DNA of 64,000 nt from Streptomyces sp. 3214.6 (GCF_900129855.1 NZ_LT670819.1:1922001-1986000), one strand, 5' to 3'. Shown: positions 7,853 through 16,525, numbered from the stretch's first letter. Made by a program: numbers and translations. The notes: generated by a model from the sequence alone, not told the origin.

Positions 7853-8910
7853 CGGCGGGCCTCCACCAGGCGGGGCATGTCGCGGGCCGCCTCCACCAGG
7901 AACCAGGCGGGCAGCACGGGGTTGCCGTCGGCGTCGGAGGCGATGACGGTCTGGGCGACCTCGACGGAGATCTCGGCGAGCTGCACGAGCAGCGACTTGG
8001 CGCGGTACGCGGTCTGCCGGCCGTTCGCCGACATGCGCTCCTTGACGGCCGGCAGCTCCTTGACCAGCCGGCCGCGGAACGAGTCGGCGAGGTAGTAGAG
8101 CAGGTCACGGTCCTCGACGCGGTGCGGCCAGGAGGCCTCGCCCTTGAGGATGGCCTCGATGCCGTACCGGCTGCGGACGATCTTGACGTAGCCGCAGAAG
8201 GCGGTGGCGTGGGAGGGCGTCAGCGTGCCGTGCGCGAGGACCTTGAGGGTGTCCTCGTCGAGATCGCGCCCGAAGGAGTGCAGGGCGTCGGAGAGCATGT
8301 GCCAGGAACGGGGCGTCGAAAACGGTTCCTCGGTTTTCGGCGGCTTGGACCACAGGTGGTCGGGCCGGTCGGTGAGGTGGTCGAGTATCCACGGGTGGAT
8401 GCCGTGGCCCGCGGCCCAGTTCAGCCAGTCCCGCGCGGACGCCTCCAGGTGGACGTGGGTGAGCCGGTTGACGAGCGCGGAGGCGATGGGCCGGGCGAGC
8501 GCGTTGTCCGTGGCGCGGTTCCCGGCGCCGATGACGATCGAGCCCTTCGGCAGCTCGTAGTTGCCGATCCGGCGGTCGAGAATCAGCGAGTAGAACGCTT
8601 TCTGCACATCGGGCGTGGCCGCGTTCAGCTCGTCCAGGAACAGGCAGTACGGCTCGTCGCGGGCGATGGCCTCCGGCGGGCAGAACACCGACCGTCCGTC
8701 GCGGATCTGGGGGACGCCGATGAGGTCCTCGGGCGCGAGCTGCGTACCGAGCAGACTCACGCACTCCAGCCCGAGCGACTCGGCGAACTCCCTGACCAGG
8801 GAGGACTTTCCGATGCCGGGGGCGCCCCAGAGGAACACCGGCCGCACCACGGCGAGACCGAGGAGCAGTTCGGGGATGCGGGAAGGCGTGACGGTGACGG
8901 CAGCCTGCAA
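7849..8910 (-). CDS. MoxR-family AAA+ ATPase
   Basis: A 353-residue AAA+ ATPase. Walker A is GAPGIGKSS (residues 29-37), Walker B and sensor elements are CLFLDELNAATPDVQ and IVIGAGNRATDNA, and an arginine-finger region is in ALVNRLTHVHL. The start is a TTG at 8910 with GAGGAG eight bases upstream, a clear case where the ribosome-binding site decides a rare start. It is coupled to the VWA/metallopeptidase gene downstream. Such ATPases power remodelling by the partner's VWA domain. The pair faces a 109-base gap that should hold its promoter. Confidence 0.9.
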   Translation of the reverse strand: MQAAVTVTPSRIPELLLGLAVVRPVFLWGAPGIGKSSLVREFAESLGLECVSLLGTQLAPEDLIGVPQIRDGRSVFCPPEAIARDEPYCLFLDELNAATPDVQKAFYSLILDRRIGNYELPKGSIVIGAGNRATDNALARPIASALVNRLTHVHLEASARDWLNWAAGHGIHPWILDHLTDRPDHLWSKPPKTEEPFSTPRSWHMLSDALHSFGRDLDEDTLKVLAHGTLTPSHATAFCGYVKIVRSRYGIEAILKGEASWPHRVEDRDLLYYLADSFRGRLVKELPAVKERMSANGRQTAYRAKSLLVQLAEISVEVAQTVIASDADGNPVLPAWFLVEAARDMPRLVEARR

Positions 8911-9019
8911 GGCAAAGGCTCCTCGGGGGATGCGGAAGGGGCGCGAGTGCGCGGGATCCGGAGACGACCGGCTCGGTACCGCCAGTGTGTGCGTACGGCC
9001 CCCCGGACGCAGCCGATTT

Positions 9020-11128
9020 TCAGGCGGCGTGCTCCTCCGGGGCCGTTTCCAGGGGTACCTGGAGGCCGTTCGACTCGCGCAGCCAGCGGCGCAGGACGCG
9101 GTGGACGTGCTCCGCCCCGGTCAACCGCTCGTCGTCCTCGACGGGTGCGGACAGGGCGAGCGGGGACAGCAGGAACGGTCTGGCCTGGGCGCCGCCGAGG
9201 CCGCCGTGGGAGCCGATCTGCTCCTCGAAGGCGAGGACCTCGCCGTCGGCCGGCTCGTGGAAGGAGTTGACCATGATGTCGGCGGTGTGCGGGAAGGAGT
9301 GGGTGCGGCGTACGGCGTCGGCCGCGCCGGGCCCGAAGACGGCCAACGGGCCCAGATCGCCGTCGAGTCGGTCGAGGGGGATCTCCGCGCCGTACGCGCC
9401 GAGGACGACCCCGCCGTGCTCCTCGCTGCGCACCAGGAGGAAGCCGATGCCGGGGTGGTTGGCGAGGGTGGTCAGCAGGGCGGGGTGGCGGGCGTCGATC
9501 TCCTCCTTGCTCATCCGGTGCGGCACGTCCGGGAAGGAGACCAGGCCCAGGTTCCCCGAGGCCAGCACGATCGGCTCCGAGCCGCGGCCGGAGGAGCGGT
9601 GGCGTTCGCCGCCCTCCTCGACGGGCCGGCGCAGCGCCGCGCGGACGGCCGCGCGGGCCTCGGCGCCGCTGTGGGTGCGTTCCGCCTTGCGTGGCACGGG
9701 CAGCCCGCAGCCGGCCCGTACCAGGTCGCCGAGGGTGAGGCCGTAGCGGGCGCGGAACGTTTCGCCGGGGCTCTGGCCGTGGTCGGACAGGACGACGATC
9801 CGGTACGGGCGGGGCGCGTGCTCGGCGACGTTCTCGATCAGCGCGAGCGCCCGGTCGAGGCGGCCGAGGACCTGCTCGGTGTCCCGGCCGAGCGGCCCGG
9901 AGTGGTGGGCGACCTCGTCGTAGGCCACCAGGTCGGCGTAGACGGCGGTGCGGCCGGCGAGCATGTCGCCCATCACGGCGGCCACCACCACGTCCCGTTC
10001 GACGACGGTCGCGAAGGCGCGCACGAACGGATAGAGGCCGCCGCGGCCGACCCGGGGCCGTTCTCCCCGCAGCCGGGCGCGGGTGGACTGGGCGATCTCC
10101 CGGACGACCTCGGCGACGAACGACAGGGCGGTGCGCACGGCGTTGGCCGGATCGGAGAAGTAGGCGAAGTAGCCGGACCGCGAGCGGGTCTCCCGGCTGC
10201 GTCGGCGGGCGGCTATGGACAGCACGAGGGCCTGTTCGTCGGCGCCGCCGCTGAAGAGGTTGCCCCGGCTGGCGCCGTCGGCGGACAGCAGTCCGCCGTC
10301 CCCGGTGTGTTCGACGGCACGGCGCTGGAGTTCGGCGGCGCTGGTGGGACGGTTGCAGACCATCACCTCCCCGCTGTCCTTCTCGTACCAGCGGAAGGCG
10401 GGCACGTCGTGGTTGCTGCCGTGCAGGATGCCTAGCTGGCTGGCGCCGGTCTGGCTGGACCAGTCGGTGTGCCAGGGGGTGAGGCGATGGGTGGGACGGT
10501 GTGCCGCATCCTGGGCGTGGCCCTGCCGCGGCGGGCCGCCCAGCCATCTCGCGACCGTCGGCATCAGCCCCTTCCCCACGGCCGTGACCAGCACGTCGTG
10601 GCCCACGCCGTCGAGCTGGAGGAAGACGGTGCCGGGGGTGGCGGGGCAGGCGGGGCCGCCTCGTCGGCGGCGGTCGGCCAGGCGGTAGAGGCGGCGCCGG
10701 TAGGCGTCGTCGTCGCGCACGGCCAGGGCGCCGCCCGTCGCGGAGGCGACGGCGGACATCACGGCGGCGACGATGACGGCGGTCTCGGGGGCCGCCTCGC
10801 TCTGCCCGGAGGGGTTGAGCCGCAGGGCGAGCAGCAGCAGCGAGCCGTTGAGGAAGAACACCAGCAGGCCCAGGACGAGCGCCGGGACGAGCAGGAGGAG
10901 GCGCACCAGCAGCGGCCAGACCAGCGCCGACAGCACACCGAACACGCCGGCGCCGACGGCCGCGGTCATGGCGATGGTGGTGGCGCTGTCGCCGTCGGCG
11001 GACTGCAGCCGGAAGTCCGGCAGGATCCCCGCGAGCACCAGCATCGTGAGCGTGGAGACTCCCCACACCGCGACGCTCCGCCCTGCCTGGCTGACGGCAC
11101 GCCGCCACCGCAACCCACCCACGCCCAC
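9020..11128 (-). CDS. Membrane protein: holin-like N-terminus fused to alkaline-phosphatase-superfamily domain
   Basis: A protein of about 702 residues. The first 130 residues carry four hydrophobic segments (for example TLTMLVLAGILPDF and LLLLVPALVLGLLVFFLNG) like the mycobacterial four-TM holin superfamily. The rest is an alkaline-phosphatase/nucleotide-pyrophosphatase fold, with VFLQLDGVGHDVL, a Thr/Ser-rich active-site region near QTGASQLGILHGSNHDVPAF, YDEVAHHSGP and the metal site VVLSDHGQSPG. No Sec signal is obvious, so the topology of the catalytic domain is uncertain. The start is ambiguous: GTG at 11128 or 11122, and the frame is open further upstream. A phosphodiesterase acting on phospholipid or cell-wall polymers is possible but not shown. 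Confidence 0.8.
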   Translation of the reverse strand: MGVGGLRWRRAVSQAGRSVAVWGVSTLTMLVLAGILPDFRLQSADGDSATTIAMTAAVGAGVFGVLSALVWPLLVRLLLLVPALVLGLLVFFLNGSLLLLALRLNPSGQSEAAPETAVIVAAVMSAVASATGGALAVRDDDAYRRRLYRLADRRRRGGPACPATPGTVFLQLDGVGHDVLVTAVGKGLMPTVARWLGGPPRQGHAQDAAHRPTHRLTPWHTDWSSQTGASQLGILHGSNHDVPAFRWYEKDSGEVMVCNRPTSAAELQRRAVEHTGDGGLLSADGASRGNLFSGGADEQALVLSIAARRRSRETRSRSGYFAYFSDPANAVRTALSFVAEVVREIAQSTRARLRGERPRVGRGGLYPFVRAFATVVERDVVVAAVMGDMLAGRTAVYADLVAYDEVAHHSGPLGRDTEQVLGRLDRALALIENVAEHAPRPYRIVVLSDHGQSPGETFRARYGLTLGDLVRAGCGLPVPRKAERTHSGAEARAAVRAALRRPVEEGGERHRSSGRGSEPIVLASGNLGLVSFPDVPHRMSKEEIDARHPALLTTLANHPGIGFLLVRSEEHGGVVLGAYGAEIPLDRLDGDLGPLAVFGPGAADAVRRTHSFPHTADIMVNSFHEPADGEVLAFEEQIGSHGGLGGAQARPFLLSPLALSAPVEDDERLTGAEHVHRVLRRWLRESNGLQVPLETAPEEHAA

Positions 11129-11238
11129 GCCCCGTACACCTCGCGTTCCGGCCCCGACGCCCGCGGGGGCCGCCTCCACCCTGTCACATCGCGGTGACAG
11201 GCACCCCTGTGAGCACTGGTGCCGTCGCCCCCGGTGGC

Positions 11239-11649
11239 CTACCGCCCGTCGTAGCCGGCCGTCGGCATCGACAGCCGGCGATGCACGCGGGCCTTCATCT
11301 GGGCGTCGTAGGCGGGCTCGGCGCTGCCGACCGTCTCCACACGCACCCCGCGCCGGGCGCATTCCGCGGAGAATTCCTCCACGGAGGACAGCGCGCTCTC
11401 CAGCACCCGGCGGCTCGGCGCGACGAACAGGTCGACACCGGGCCGGACCCCGTCCCACAGCACGCAGTGGTCGGCGCGCAGCCCGCGCACCAGCAGCTCG
11501 CGGCCGACGACGTATCCGCGTTCCGCGGCCCACCGCGCGCACATCGCGTGCTGGCTGCGGGAGTCCACCAGGAAGGGATCGTCGTCCAGTTCCTCCAGCG
11601 GCGTCAGACTCGCGATCGCCGTGACCCGCATGACCCGCATCGGTCCCAT
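11239..11649 (-). CDS. Conserved hypothetical protein, resolvase-like pattern
   Basis: A 136-residue protein with an excellent ribosome-binding site (GGAGGTGAGGGGG) before its ATG. The sequence DSRSQHAMCARWAAERGYVV, then LFVAPSRRVLESALSSVEEF and RGVRVETVGS, follows the spacing of the N-terminal domain of serine recombinases (Ser and Gln, a Cys/Ala helix, a Gly-Tyr-Val strand, then a control helix). There is no recognisable DNA-binding domain and the catalytic Ser/Arg set is not clear. It could be a domesticated or degenerate recombinase fold, or the likeness may be chance. It is divergent from the MBL hydrolase at 11734, separated by 84 bases. Confidence 0.6.
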   Translation of the reverse strand: MGPMRVMRVTAIASLTPLEELDDDPFLVDSRSQHAMCARWAAERGYVVGRELLVRGLRADHCVLWDGVRPGVDLFVAPSRRVLESALSSVEEFSAECARRGVRVETVGSAEPAYDAQMKARVHRRLSMPTAGYDGR

Positions 11650-11733
11650 GGCGTCCCCCTCACCTCCGGGTTTCGCCGCCGACCCTACTCCTGCCCGTAG
11701 GCTTCGGGGGAGTCGCGCGAAGGAGGCAAAGAG

Positions 11734-12507
11734 GTGCCGGTGGAGATCACCTGGTGGGGTCACGCCACCTGCACGGTCGAGGATTCGGACGTGCGTGTGC
11801 TCACCGATCCCCTGTTCGCCCGCCGTCTGGCACATCTGCGTCGCCGCCGGGGCGCACTGCCCCCGCCCGGCGCCCGGCGCGCGGACGTGGTGCTCGTCTC
11901 CCACCTGCACGCCGACCATCTGCATCTGCCCTCGCTGGCGCGCCTCGCGCCGGGCACGCGCCTGCTGGTGCCCCAGGGCGCGCCGCGCGCCGTCCCGGGG
12001 CTGCGGCGCCTGCGCCACCTGCGGCTGAGCGAGATGGCGCCGGGCGACGAGACGACCGTCGGCCCGGTACGGATACGGGCCGTGCCCGCGCGCCACGACG
12101 GGCGGCGGCTGCCGGTCGGCCGGCACCACTCCCCCGCGCTCGGGTACGTCGTCGAGGGCGAGGCCCGGACCTACTTCGCCGGGGACACCGGCCTGTTCGA
12201 GGACATGGCCAAGGAAGTCGGGCCGGTCGACGTGGCGTTGCTGCCGGTGGGCGGCTGGGGGCCGTATCTCGGCGAGGGGCATCTGGACGCGGGGCGCGCG
12301 GCGGAGGCGCTGGCCCGGCTGGCGCCGCGCAGCGCGGTGCCGGTGCACTACGGGACGTACTGGCCGATCGGCATGGACGCCGTGCGCCCCCATGAATTCC
12401 ATGCACCCGGCGAGGAGTTCGCGCGGCTCGCGGCGGAGCGTGCGCCGACGGTGGTCGTGCACCGGCTCGGGCACGGGGAGAGCGTGCGCGTGGAGGTCGC
12501 ACGGTGA
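11734..12507 (+). CDS. MBL-fold metal-dependent hydrolase (UlaG-like)
   Basis: A 257-residue metallo-beta-lactamase-fold protein. WWGHATCTVEDSDVRVLTDP at the N-terminus and the metal motif SHLHADHLHLPS (HxHxDH, about residue 53) are clear. FAGDTGLFEDM supplies the bridging Asp, and VPVHYGTYWPIGM the C-terminal His. The substrate is unknown; relatives include UlaG lactonases and NAPE-PLD-like enzymes. The GTG start at 11734 has GAAGGAGG upstream. Its stop overlaps the start of the dedA-like gene (GTGA), so the two are coupled. Confidence 0.87.
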   Translation: MPVEITWWGHATCTVEDSDVRVLTDPLFARRLAHLRRRRGALPPPGARRADVVLVSHLHADHLHLPSLARLAPGTRLLVPQGAPRAVPGLRRLRHLRLSEMAPGDETTVGPVRIRAVPARHDGRRLPVGRHHSPALGYVVEGEARTYFAGDTGLFEDMAKEVGPVDVALLPVGGWGPYLGEGHLDAGRAAEALARLAPRSAVPVHYGTYWPIGMDAVRPHEFHAPGEEFARLAAERAPTVVVHRLGHGESVRVEVAR

Positions 12508-13136
12508 GGTGGTGGCTCGCCGCTGCGGCCGTGACGTCCCTGCCGGCGTCGCCCGCGCAGCAGGCCCTCGGCTATCCATCGCTGTTTCTGCTGGTGCTGA
12601 TCGGGGCGCTGGTGCCGGTGGTGCCGACGGGGGCGCTGGTGAGTTCGGCCGCGGTGGTCGCCTTCCATCAGACGGCGCCCTTCGCGCTGGCCCTGGTGTT
12701 CGTGACGGCGTCCCTGGCGGCGTTCTGCGGGGACGCGGCGCTGTACTGGCTGGGGCGGCGCGGGATGCGGTCGAAGAACGGCTCGCGCTGGCTGGAGGCG
12801 ATCCGCTCGCGGGCTCCGGAGGAGCGGCTGGCGCAGGCGCAGGAGAAGCTCGCCGACCACGGCACGACGGTGCTGGTCCTGTCCCGGCTGGTGCCGGCGG
12901 GCCGTATCCCGGTGATGCTGGCCTGTCTGATGGCGAAGTGGCCGCTGCGCCGCTTCGTCCGGGGCAACCTCCCGGCGTGTCTGGCCTGGGCGGTGACCTA
13001 CCAGCTGATCGGGATCCTCGGCGGTTCGCTGTTCGCCGAGCCCTGGGAGGGCGTGGTCGCCGCGGTCGCGCTGACCGTGGTGGTCGGCGCGGCCCCGAGC
13101 GTGTGGCGCCGGGTCAGGGGAACCCGGACCGCCTGA
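12504..13136 (+). CDS. DedA/VTT-family membrane protein
   Basis: A 210-residue integral membrane protein with four to five hydrophobic segments, including SLFLLVLIGALVPVVPTGALV and LVFVTASLAAFCGDAALYWLG. The DedA signature lies around residues 120-165: VLVLSRLVPAGRIPVMLACLMA, followed by F-x-R-x-N-x-x-x-A. DedA proteins are lipid scramblases or flippases involved in envelope homeostasis. The gene is coupled to the preceding MBL hydrolase by a GTGA overlap, which could link it to lipid or phospholipid metabolism. Confidence 0.88.
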   Translation: MRWWLAAAAVTSLPASPAQQALGYPSLFLLVLIGALVPVVPTGALVSSAAVVAFHQTAPFALALVFVTASLAAFCGDAALYWLGRRGMRSKNGSRWLEAIRSRAPEERLAQAQEKLADHGTTVLVLSRLVPAGRIPVMLACLMAKWPLRRFVRGNLPACLAWAVTYQLIGILGGSLFAEPWEGVVAAVALTVVVGAAPSVWRRVRGTRTA

Positions 13137-13145
13137 TCCGACCGC

Positions 13146-13160
13146 GGGCGTCGCACGCCC
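13146..13160. terminator. Weak bidirectional hairpin between convergent genes
   Basis: A short hairpin gggcgt-cgc-acgccc lies in the 45-base gap between the stop of dedA (plus) and the stop of the MBL gene (minus). It is the only candidate terminator there. Confidence 0.35.
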
Positions 13161-13181
13161 CCCGGGGATATGACACAGGCT

Positions 13182-14252
13182 CTACGGCGTGCTGCCCAAC
13201 ACCCGGGAGCCTCCCACCGGCAGGTCCCACAGGTTTTCCCGCTCCAGCCCCGCCTTCTCCCAGGCCGCACGCACGCGCGTGAGGGGTTCCAGAACGGGCT
13301 CGGCGGAGAGCACGAACGTGGCCCAGTGCATCGGGGCCATGCGCCGCGCGCCGAGGTCCAGGGCGGCGCGGACCGCCTCCTCCGGGTCGCAGTGGACGTC
13401 GCTGAGCCACCAGCGGGGATCGTAGGCGCCGATGGGCAGCAGGGCGAGGTCGATACCGGGACAGCGCTGTCCGATGCGGGAGAACCAGTGGCCGTAGCCC
13501 GTGTCCCCGGCGAAGTACAGACGCCGGCCGTCGGGGGCGGTGAGCACCCAGCCGCCCCAGAGGGAACGACAGGTGTCGGTGAGGCTGCGCTTGGACCAGT
13601 GGTGCGAGGGCACGAAGTCGAAGCGGACGCCGGACAGTTCGGCCGCCTCCCACCAGTCCAGTTCGGTGACGCGGGTGAACCGGCGGCGCAGGAACCAGCG
13701 GCCGAGCCCAGCCGGCACGAACACCGGTGTGTCGCGCGGGAGCCGGCGCAGCGTGGGGGCGTCCAGGTGGTCGTAGTGGTTGTGGCTGATGACGACGGCG
13801 TCGACGGGCGGCAGCGCCTCCCAGGGCACGCCGACGGGGGTGATGCGGGCCGGGGTGCCGATGATGCGGCGGGACCAGACCGGGTCGGTCAGGATCGTCA
13901 GGCCACCCATGCTCACCACCCAACTGGCGTGTCCCGCCCAGGCGACGGCGATCGTGTCGGCGTCCACGCGGGGCAGCGGGGCGGGCTCGAAGGGGAGCCG
14001 GGGGATGTCGGCGAGGCCCTCCTTGCCGGGCCGTACGGAACCTTCGCGGGCGAACCGGGCGAGGGCCTTGAGGCCGGGCAGCGGCGAGGTCAGCCGGTGG
14101 TGGAAGGTCCGCGGCCACACCCGCCGCTCCCCCAGCGGGCGGGGTGGGGAGAGCGGCGGGACGGGGGGTGCGAACGGGGGCGGGGGGGCCGGGGCGTCGG
14201 CGTCCTTGATGGTCACCGTACCGGTGGTGGTCGACTCGGACTGCTGCGTCAT
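13182..14252 (-). CDS. MBL-fold hydrolase, NAPE-PLD-like
   Basis: A 356-residue metallo-beta-lactamase-fold protein with a Pro-rich N-terminal segment (PAPPPPFAPPVPPLSPP). Key motifs are AWAGHASWVVSMGGLTILTD, SHNHYDHLD (HxHxDH), PSHHWSKR, FAGDTGYGHWF and the C-terminal APMHWATF. The combination of WxRR/FTPVxELDW-type elements and SHHWS is that of N-acyl-phosphatidylethanolamine phospholipase-D-like enzymes. The ATG at 14252 overlaps the upstream TGA and has GGGAG in front; an ATG five codons upstream lacks one. It is coupled to the aminotransferase-fold gene. The exact substrate is unknown. Confidence 0.87.
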   Translation of the reverse strand: MTQQSESTTTGTVTIKDADAPAPPPPFAPPVPPLSPPRPLGERRVWPRTFHHRLTSPLPGLKALARFAREGSVRPGKEGLADIPRLPFEPAPLPRVDADTIAVAWAGHASWVVSMGGLTILTDPVWSRRIIGTPARITPVGVPWEALPPVDAVVISHNHYDHLDAPTLRRLPRDTPVFVPAGLGRWFLRRRFTRVTELDWWEAAELSGVRFDFVPSHHWSKRSLTDTCRSLWGGWVLTAPDGRRLYFAGDTGYGHWFSRIGQRCPGIDLALLPIGAYDPRWWLSDVHCDPEEAVRAALDLGARRMAPMHWATFVLSAEPVLEPLTRVRAAWEKAGLERENLWDLPVGGSRVLGSTP

Positions 14253-15496
14253 CGAGGAGGCTCCCATCGCTGAGCGTCGTCACGGAGATCGTCGAAGACC
14301 GACCTCAGGTGCATCAACGCGCGTTGCACGTGTGGCAGTTCCAACGGGGTGAGCGAGGTGAGGCATTGCGTGCGCTGCGCGTGCGTGCCGTCCAGCAGCA
14401 TGCCCGTGGACAGCCGGACGCGCAGCGCCCCCAGGTCGTCACCGAAGCGGTGGCCGCCCGGTGCGGGCATGCCGAGCCGGGTGGAGAGGAAGTCCTCCAG
14501 TTCCTGTGCGTCGCCCACGTCGTGCGCGGCGAGCGCGTCGCGCAACGGGCCGAGGTCGACGTACAGGTGACGGCCGGCCTTCGGCGGCCGGACCAGGGCG
14601 CCGGCCGCGACCACGGTGGCGTGCGCGGCGGCGGCCACGCGCGCGTGCAGGCGTACGGCGGCGGCCACGCGTGCGGTGACCGGGGCGGGCTCGGTCAGGG
14701 CGTACGCGGCCGCGGCGGCGACCGGTGCGGCCACGCGTGCGTCGAGGGCGGTGAGGACGTCGAGCACGCGCGCGTGCAGGTCGTCGCCGGCGGCCGAGGC
14801 GGGGAACCGGGCGACGGCCGCGGGCCAGCCGATGGGCAGCAGCGCGCCGGCGAGGTCGCTGACGACGGTGACCCGCTCGGGCAGCATCTCTGCGGGGCTG
14901 ACCGGCACCGTCTCGTGCGGGGCGTGCAGTGTGTCGCGCCAGGTCTCGTCGCTGACCAGGTGCAGCCCCTCGGCTGCGGCGGCCTCCACCGCCTCGTGCA
15001 GCACCTCGGGCGGCGCGACGGTGGCGGTGGGATCGTCGGCGACGGACAGCACCAGCAGCCGCGGGTCCCCGCCCTCGGCGCGCACCCGGCGCACGGTCTC
15101 CAGCAGGGCGTACGGGTCGGGGACGCCCCCGCACTCGGCGGGCGTCGCCACGTGGAAGACGGGCCGGCCCAGCAGTCGCGCGTACGGCGCCCACCAGGCC
15201 GCGCAGGGCCGGGGCACCAGGACGTCACCGCCGACCGCGGCGGTCAGCGCGAGCAGCAGGGCGGGGGCGCCGGGTCCGGCGACGCCCCACCCCGGTTCGG
15301 CGGGGGCGCCGCGCCGGGCCCAGTAGCCGCGGGCGGCGTCGAGGAGGGCGGGGCCGCCGCCGATCGGCTCGCCGTCGGCGCGGTCGGCGGCGTCGGCGAG
15401 CACCGCGGCGAGTTCGGGCAGTACCGGCAGGCCGTCCGGGGGGAGCGGCGGGCCGTAGCGGACGGGTCCGTGGTCCTCCGGTGCCGTCCGCCGCAT
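14249..15496 (-). CDS. Aminotransferase class I/II-fold protein, catalytic lysine apparently missing
   Basis: A 415-residue protein with the layout of fold-type-I PLP enzymes: ARGYWARRG, GPGAPALLLALTAAV (PLP phosphate and ring region), PCAAWWAPYARLLG, and VSDETWRDTLHAP at the Asp-x-x-Tyr position, where Tyr is Trp. Where active enzymes have Ser-x-Ser-Lys and later Gly-x-Arg-x-Gly, this one reads VVSDLAGALLPIGWPAAVA, with no Lys and Pro at the Arg place. It may not bind PLP as an aldimine. The start at ATG 15496 has GGAGGA upstream; the frame extends further with low-complexity sequence that was not included. It is coupled downstream to the MBL gene. Confidence 0.78.
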   Translation of the reverse strand: MRRTAPEDHGPVRYGPPLPPDGLPVLPELAAVLADAADRADGEPIGGGPALLDAARGYWARRGAPAEPGWGVAGPGAPALLLALTAAVGGDVLVPRPCAAWWAPYARLLGRPVFHVATPAECGGVPDPYALLETVRRVRAEGGDPRLLVLSVADDPTATVAPPEVLHEAVEAAAAEGLHLVSDETWRDTLHAPHETVPVSPAEMLPERVTVVSDLAGALLPIGWPAAVARFPASAAGDDLHARVLDVLTALDARVAAPVAAAAAYALTEPAPVTARVAAAVRLHARVAAAAHATVVAAGALVRPPKAGRHLYVDLGPLRDALAAHDVGDAQELEDFLSTRLGMPAPGGHRFGDDLGALRVRLSTGMLLDGTHAQRTQCLTSLTPLELPHVQRALMHLRSVFDDLRDDAQRWEPPR

Positions 15497-15760
15497 GGGG
15501 TCCTCCGCGCAGTCCGTCCCTGGTGCCGTCCCGGGCGGCGTCCCTGGTGCCTTGTGCCGTTCCCGGCCGCCGGACGTCGTGGGCCGGGAGGTGCGTGGGG
15601 TGCGGGACGTCTCGTACGGGGCTCGGCGTTCGTGCGGGGCCGGGCGCTCGTACGAGGCAGCTCGTGCCCCAGTGCTCTGAGTACCCACTGGGCCCGGTGC
15701 CCATGGCTGCCCCGCGCGTTGCGCCGGTCACAGCGCGGGCAGGCCGGCTCCGCGGCGGGG

Positions 15761-16525
15761 TCAGGCGTCCCCCGCGGGGCGCCGGCGGCGCAGCCGGTGC
15801 ACGGCGGCGCCGAGCGCGCCGGCGATCAGCAGGCCACCGGCGGCGAGCGCGGGGACGGAGTCGGTGAAGGCGCCTCCCTCGCCGGCCTGGACGCCGTGTT
15901 CGACGGTCGCGGGCGGGCAGCCGGTCTCGTGGGAGCCGGTGGCGCGCGGCTCCGGCTCGGGCCGGGCGCACGGCGGGGCGGTGCGGCAGGTGTCGGTGCG
16001 GGTCGGGGAGACTCCCTGCGGCTGCGCACACGGCCGGCTCGAGGCGCAGGACCCTCCGGGCTCCGTGGTGCACGGCTGTGTCTGTGGATGGGTCTCGTGC
16101 GTCTCGCCACGCGCGACGTCCAGGGTCGCGCGCCACGGCTTGCCCGGTGCGCCGGGCGCGGCCGGGCAGGTGCCGTCGACGGTCCAGGGGGCGTCAGGTC
16201 CGGCCGCCACCGGGCTCACCTCGAGATCGGCGGCGGGGGCGATCCGGGCGGTGCCCCGGTAGGCAGGCCCGGCCGGCCCGTCGTCGCCGGGGACCTTGCT
16301 CAGCCTGACGGTGCCGTCGGCGAAGGCCTTCGAGGTGGCGTCGAGGCTCTCGGGCGCGGCGGCGGTGAGAGGGCCGCAGGTGACGGACACGGTGACGCTG
16401 CCGCCCGGGGCGACACTGCCCGGGCTGACCTCCGCCGCCGGGTCCGCGGCCGCGGCCGGAGCGACGGCGACCAGGGCGGCGCCGGCCACGGCGAGGGCGG
16501 AGAGGAAGTGGGCGGTGCGACCCAT
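15761..16525 (-). CDS. Secreted, membrane-anchored surface protein
   Basis: A 254-residue protein with a signal peptide (hydrophobic LSALAVAGAALVAVAPAAAA, cleavage near residue 28). The mature part is Pro/Thr/Cys-rich; six to eight Cys in the region PCTTEPGGSC to ETGCPPA could form disulfides. It ends in a hydrophobic helix (VPALAAGGLLIAGALGAAV) followed by HRLRRRRP. That is the layout of a sortase substrate, but no LPxTG or LAxTG was found before the helix, so simple membrane anchoring is more likely. The ATG has GAAGGAG upstream. The function is unknown. Its 5' gap holds an 18-base tandem repeat. Confidence 0.75.
   Translation of the reverse strand: MGRTAHFLSALAVAGAALVAVAPAAAADPAAEVSPGSVAPGGSVTVSVTCGPLTAAAPESLDATSKAFADGTVRLSKVPGDDGPAGPAYRGTARIAPAADLEVSPVAAGPDAPWTVDGTCPAAPGAPGKPWRATLDVARGETHETHPQTQPCTTEPGGSCASSRPCAQPQGVSPTRTDTCRTAPPCARPEPEPRATGSHETGCPPATVEHGVQAGEGGAFTDSVPALAAGGLLIAGALGAAVHRLRRRRPAGDA

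Noticed and set aside
1613..8095. A very long plus-strand open frame across the transposase, dnaK and neighbouring genes
   Set aside because: It lies antisense to well-supported genes with strong motifs and has no homologous domains. Long opposite-strand frames are a normal effect of GC-rich codon use.
15497..15760. An N-terminal extension of the aminotransferase-fold protein to 15688
   Set aside because: The extra segment is Arg/Pro/Thr-rich low complexity. A strong GGAGGA site marks the start at 15496.
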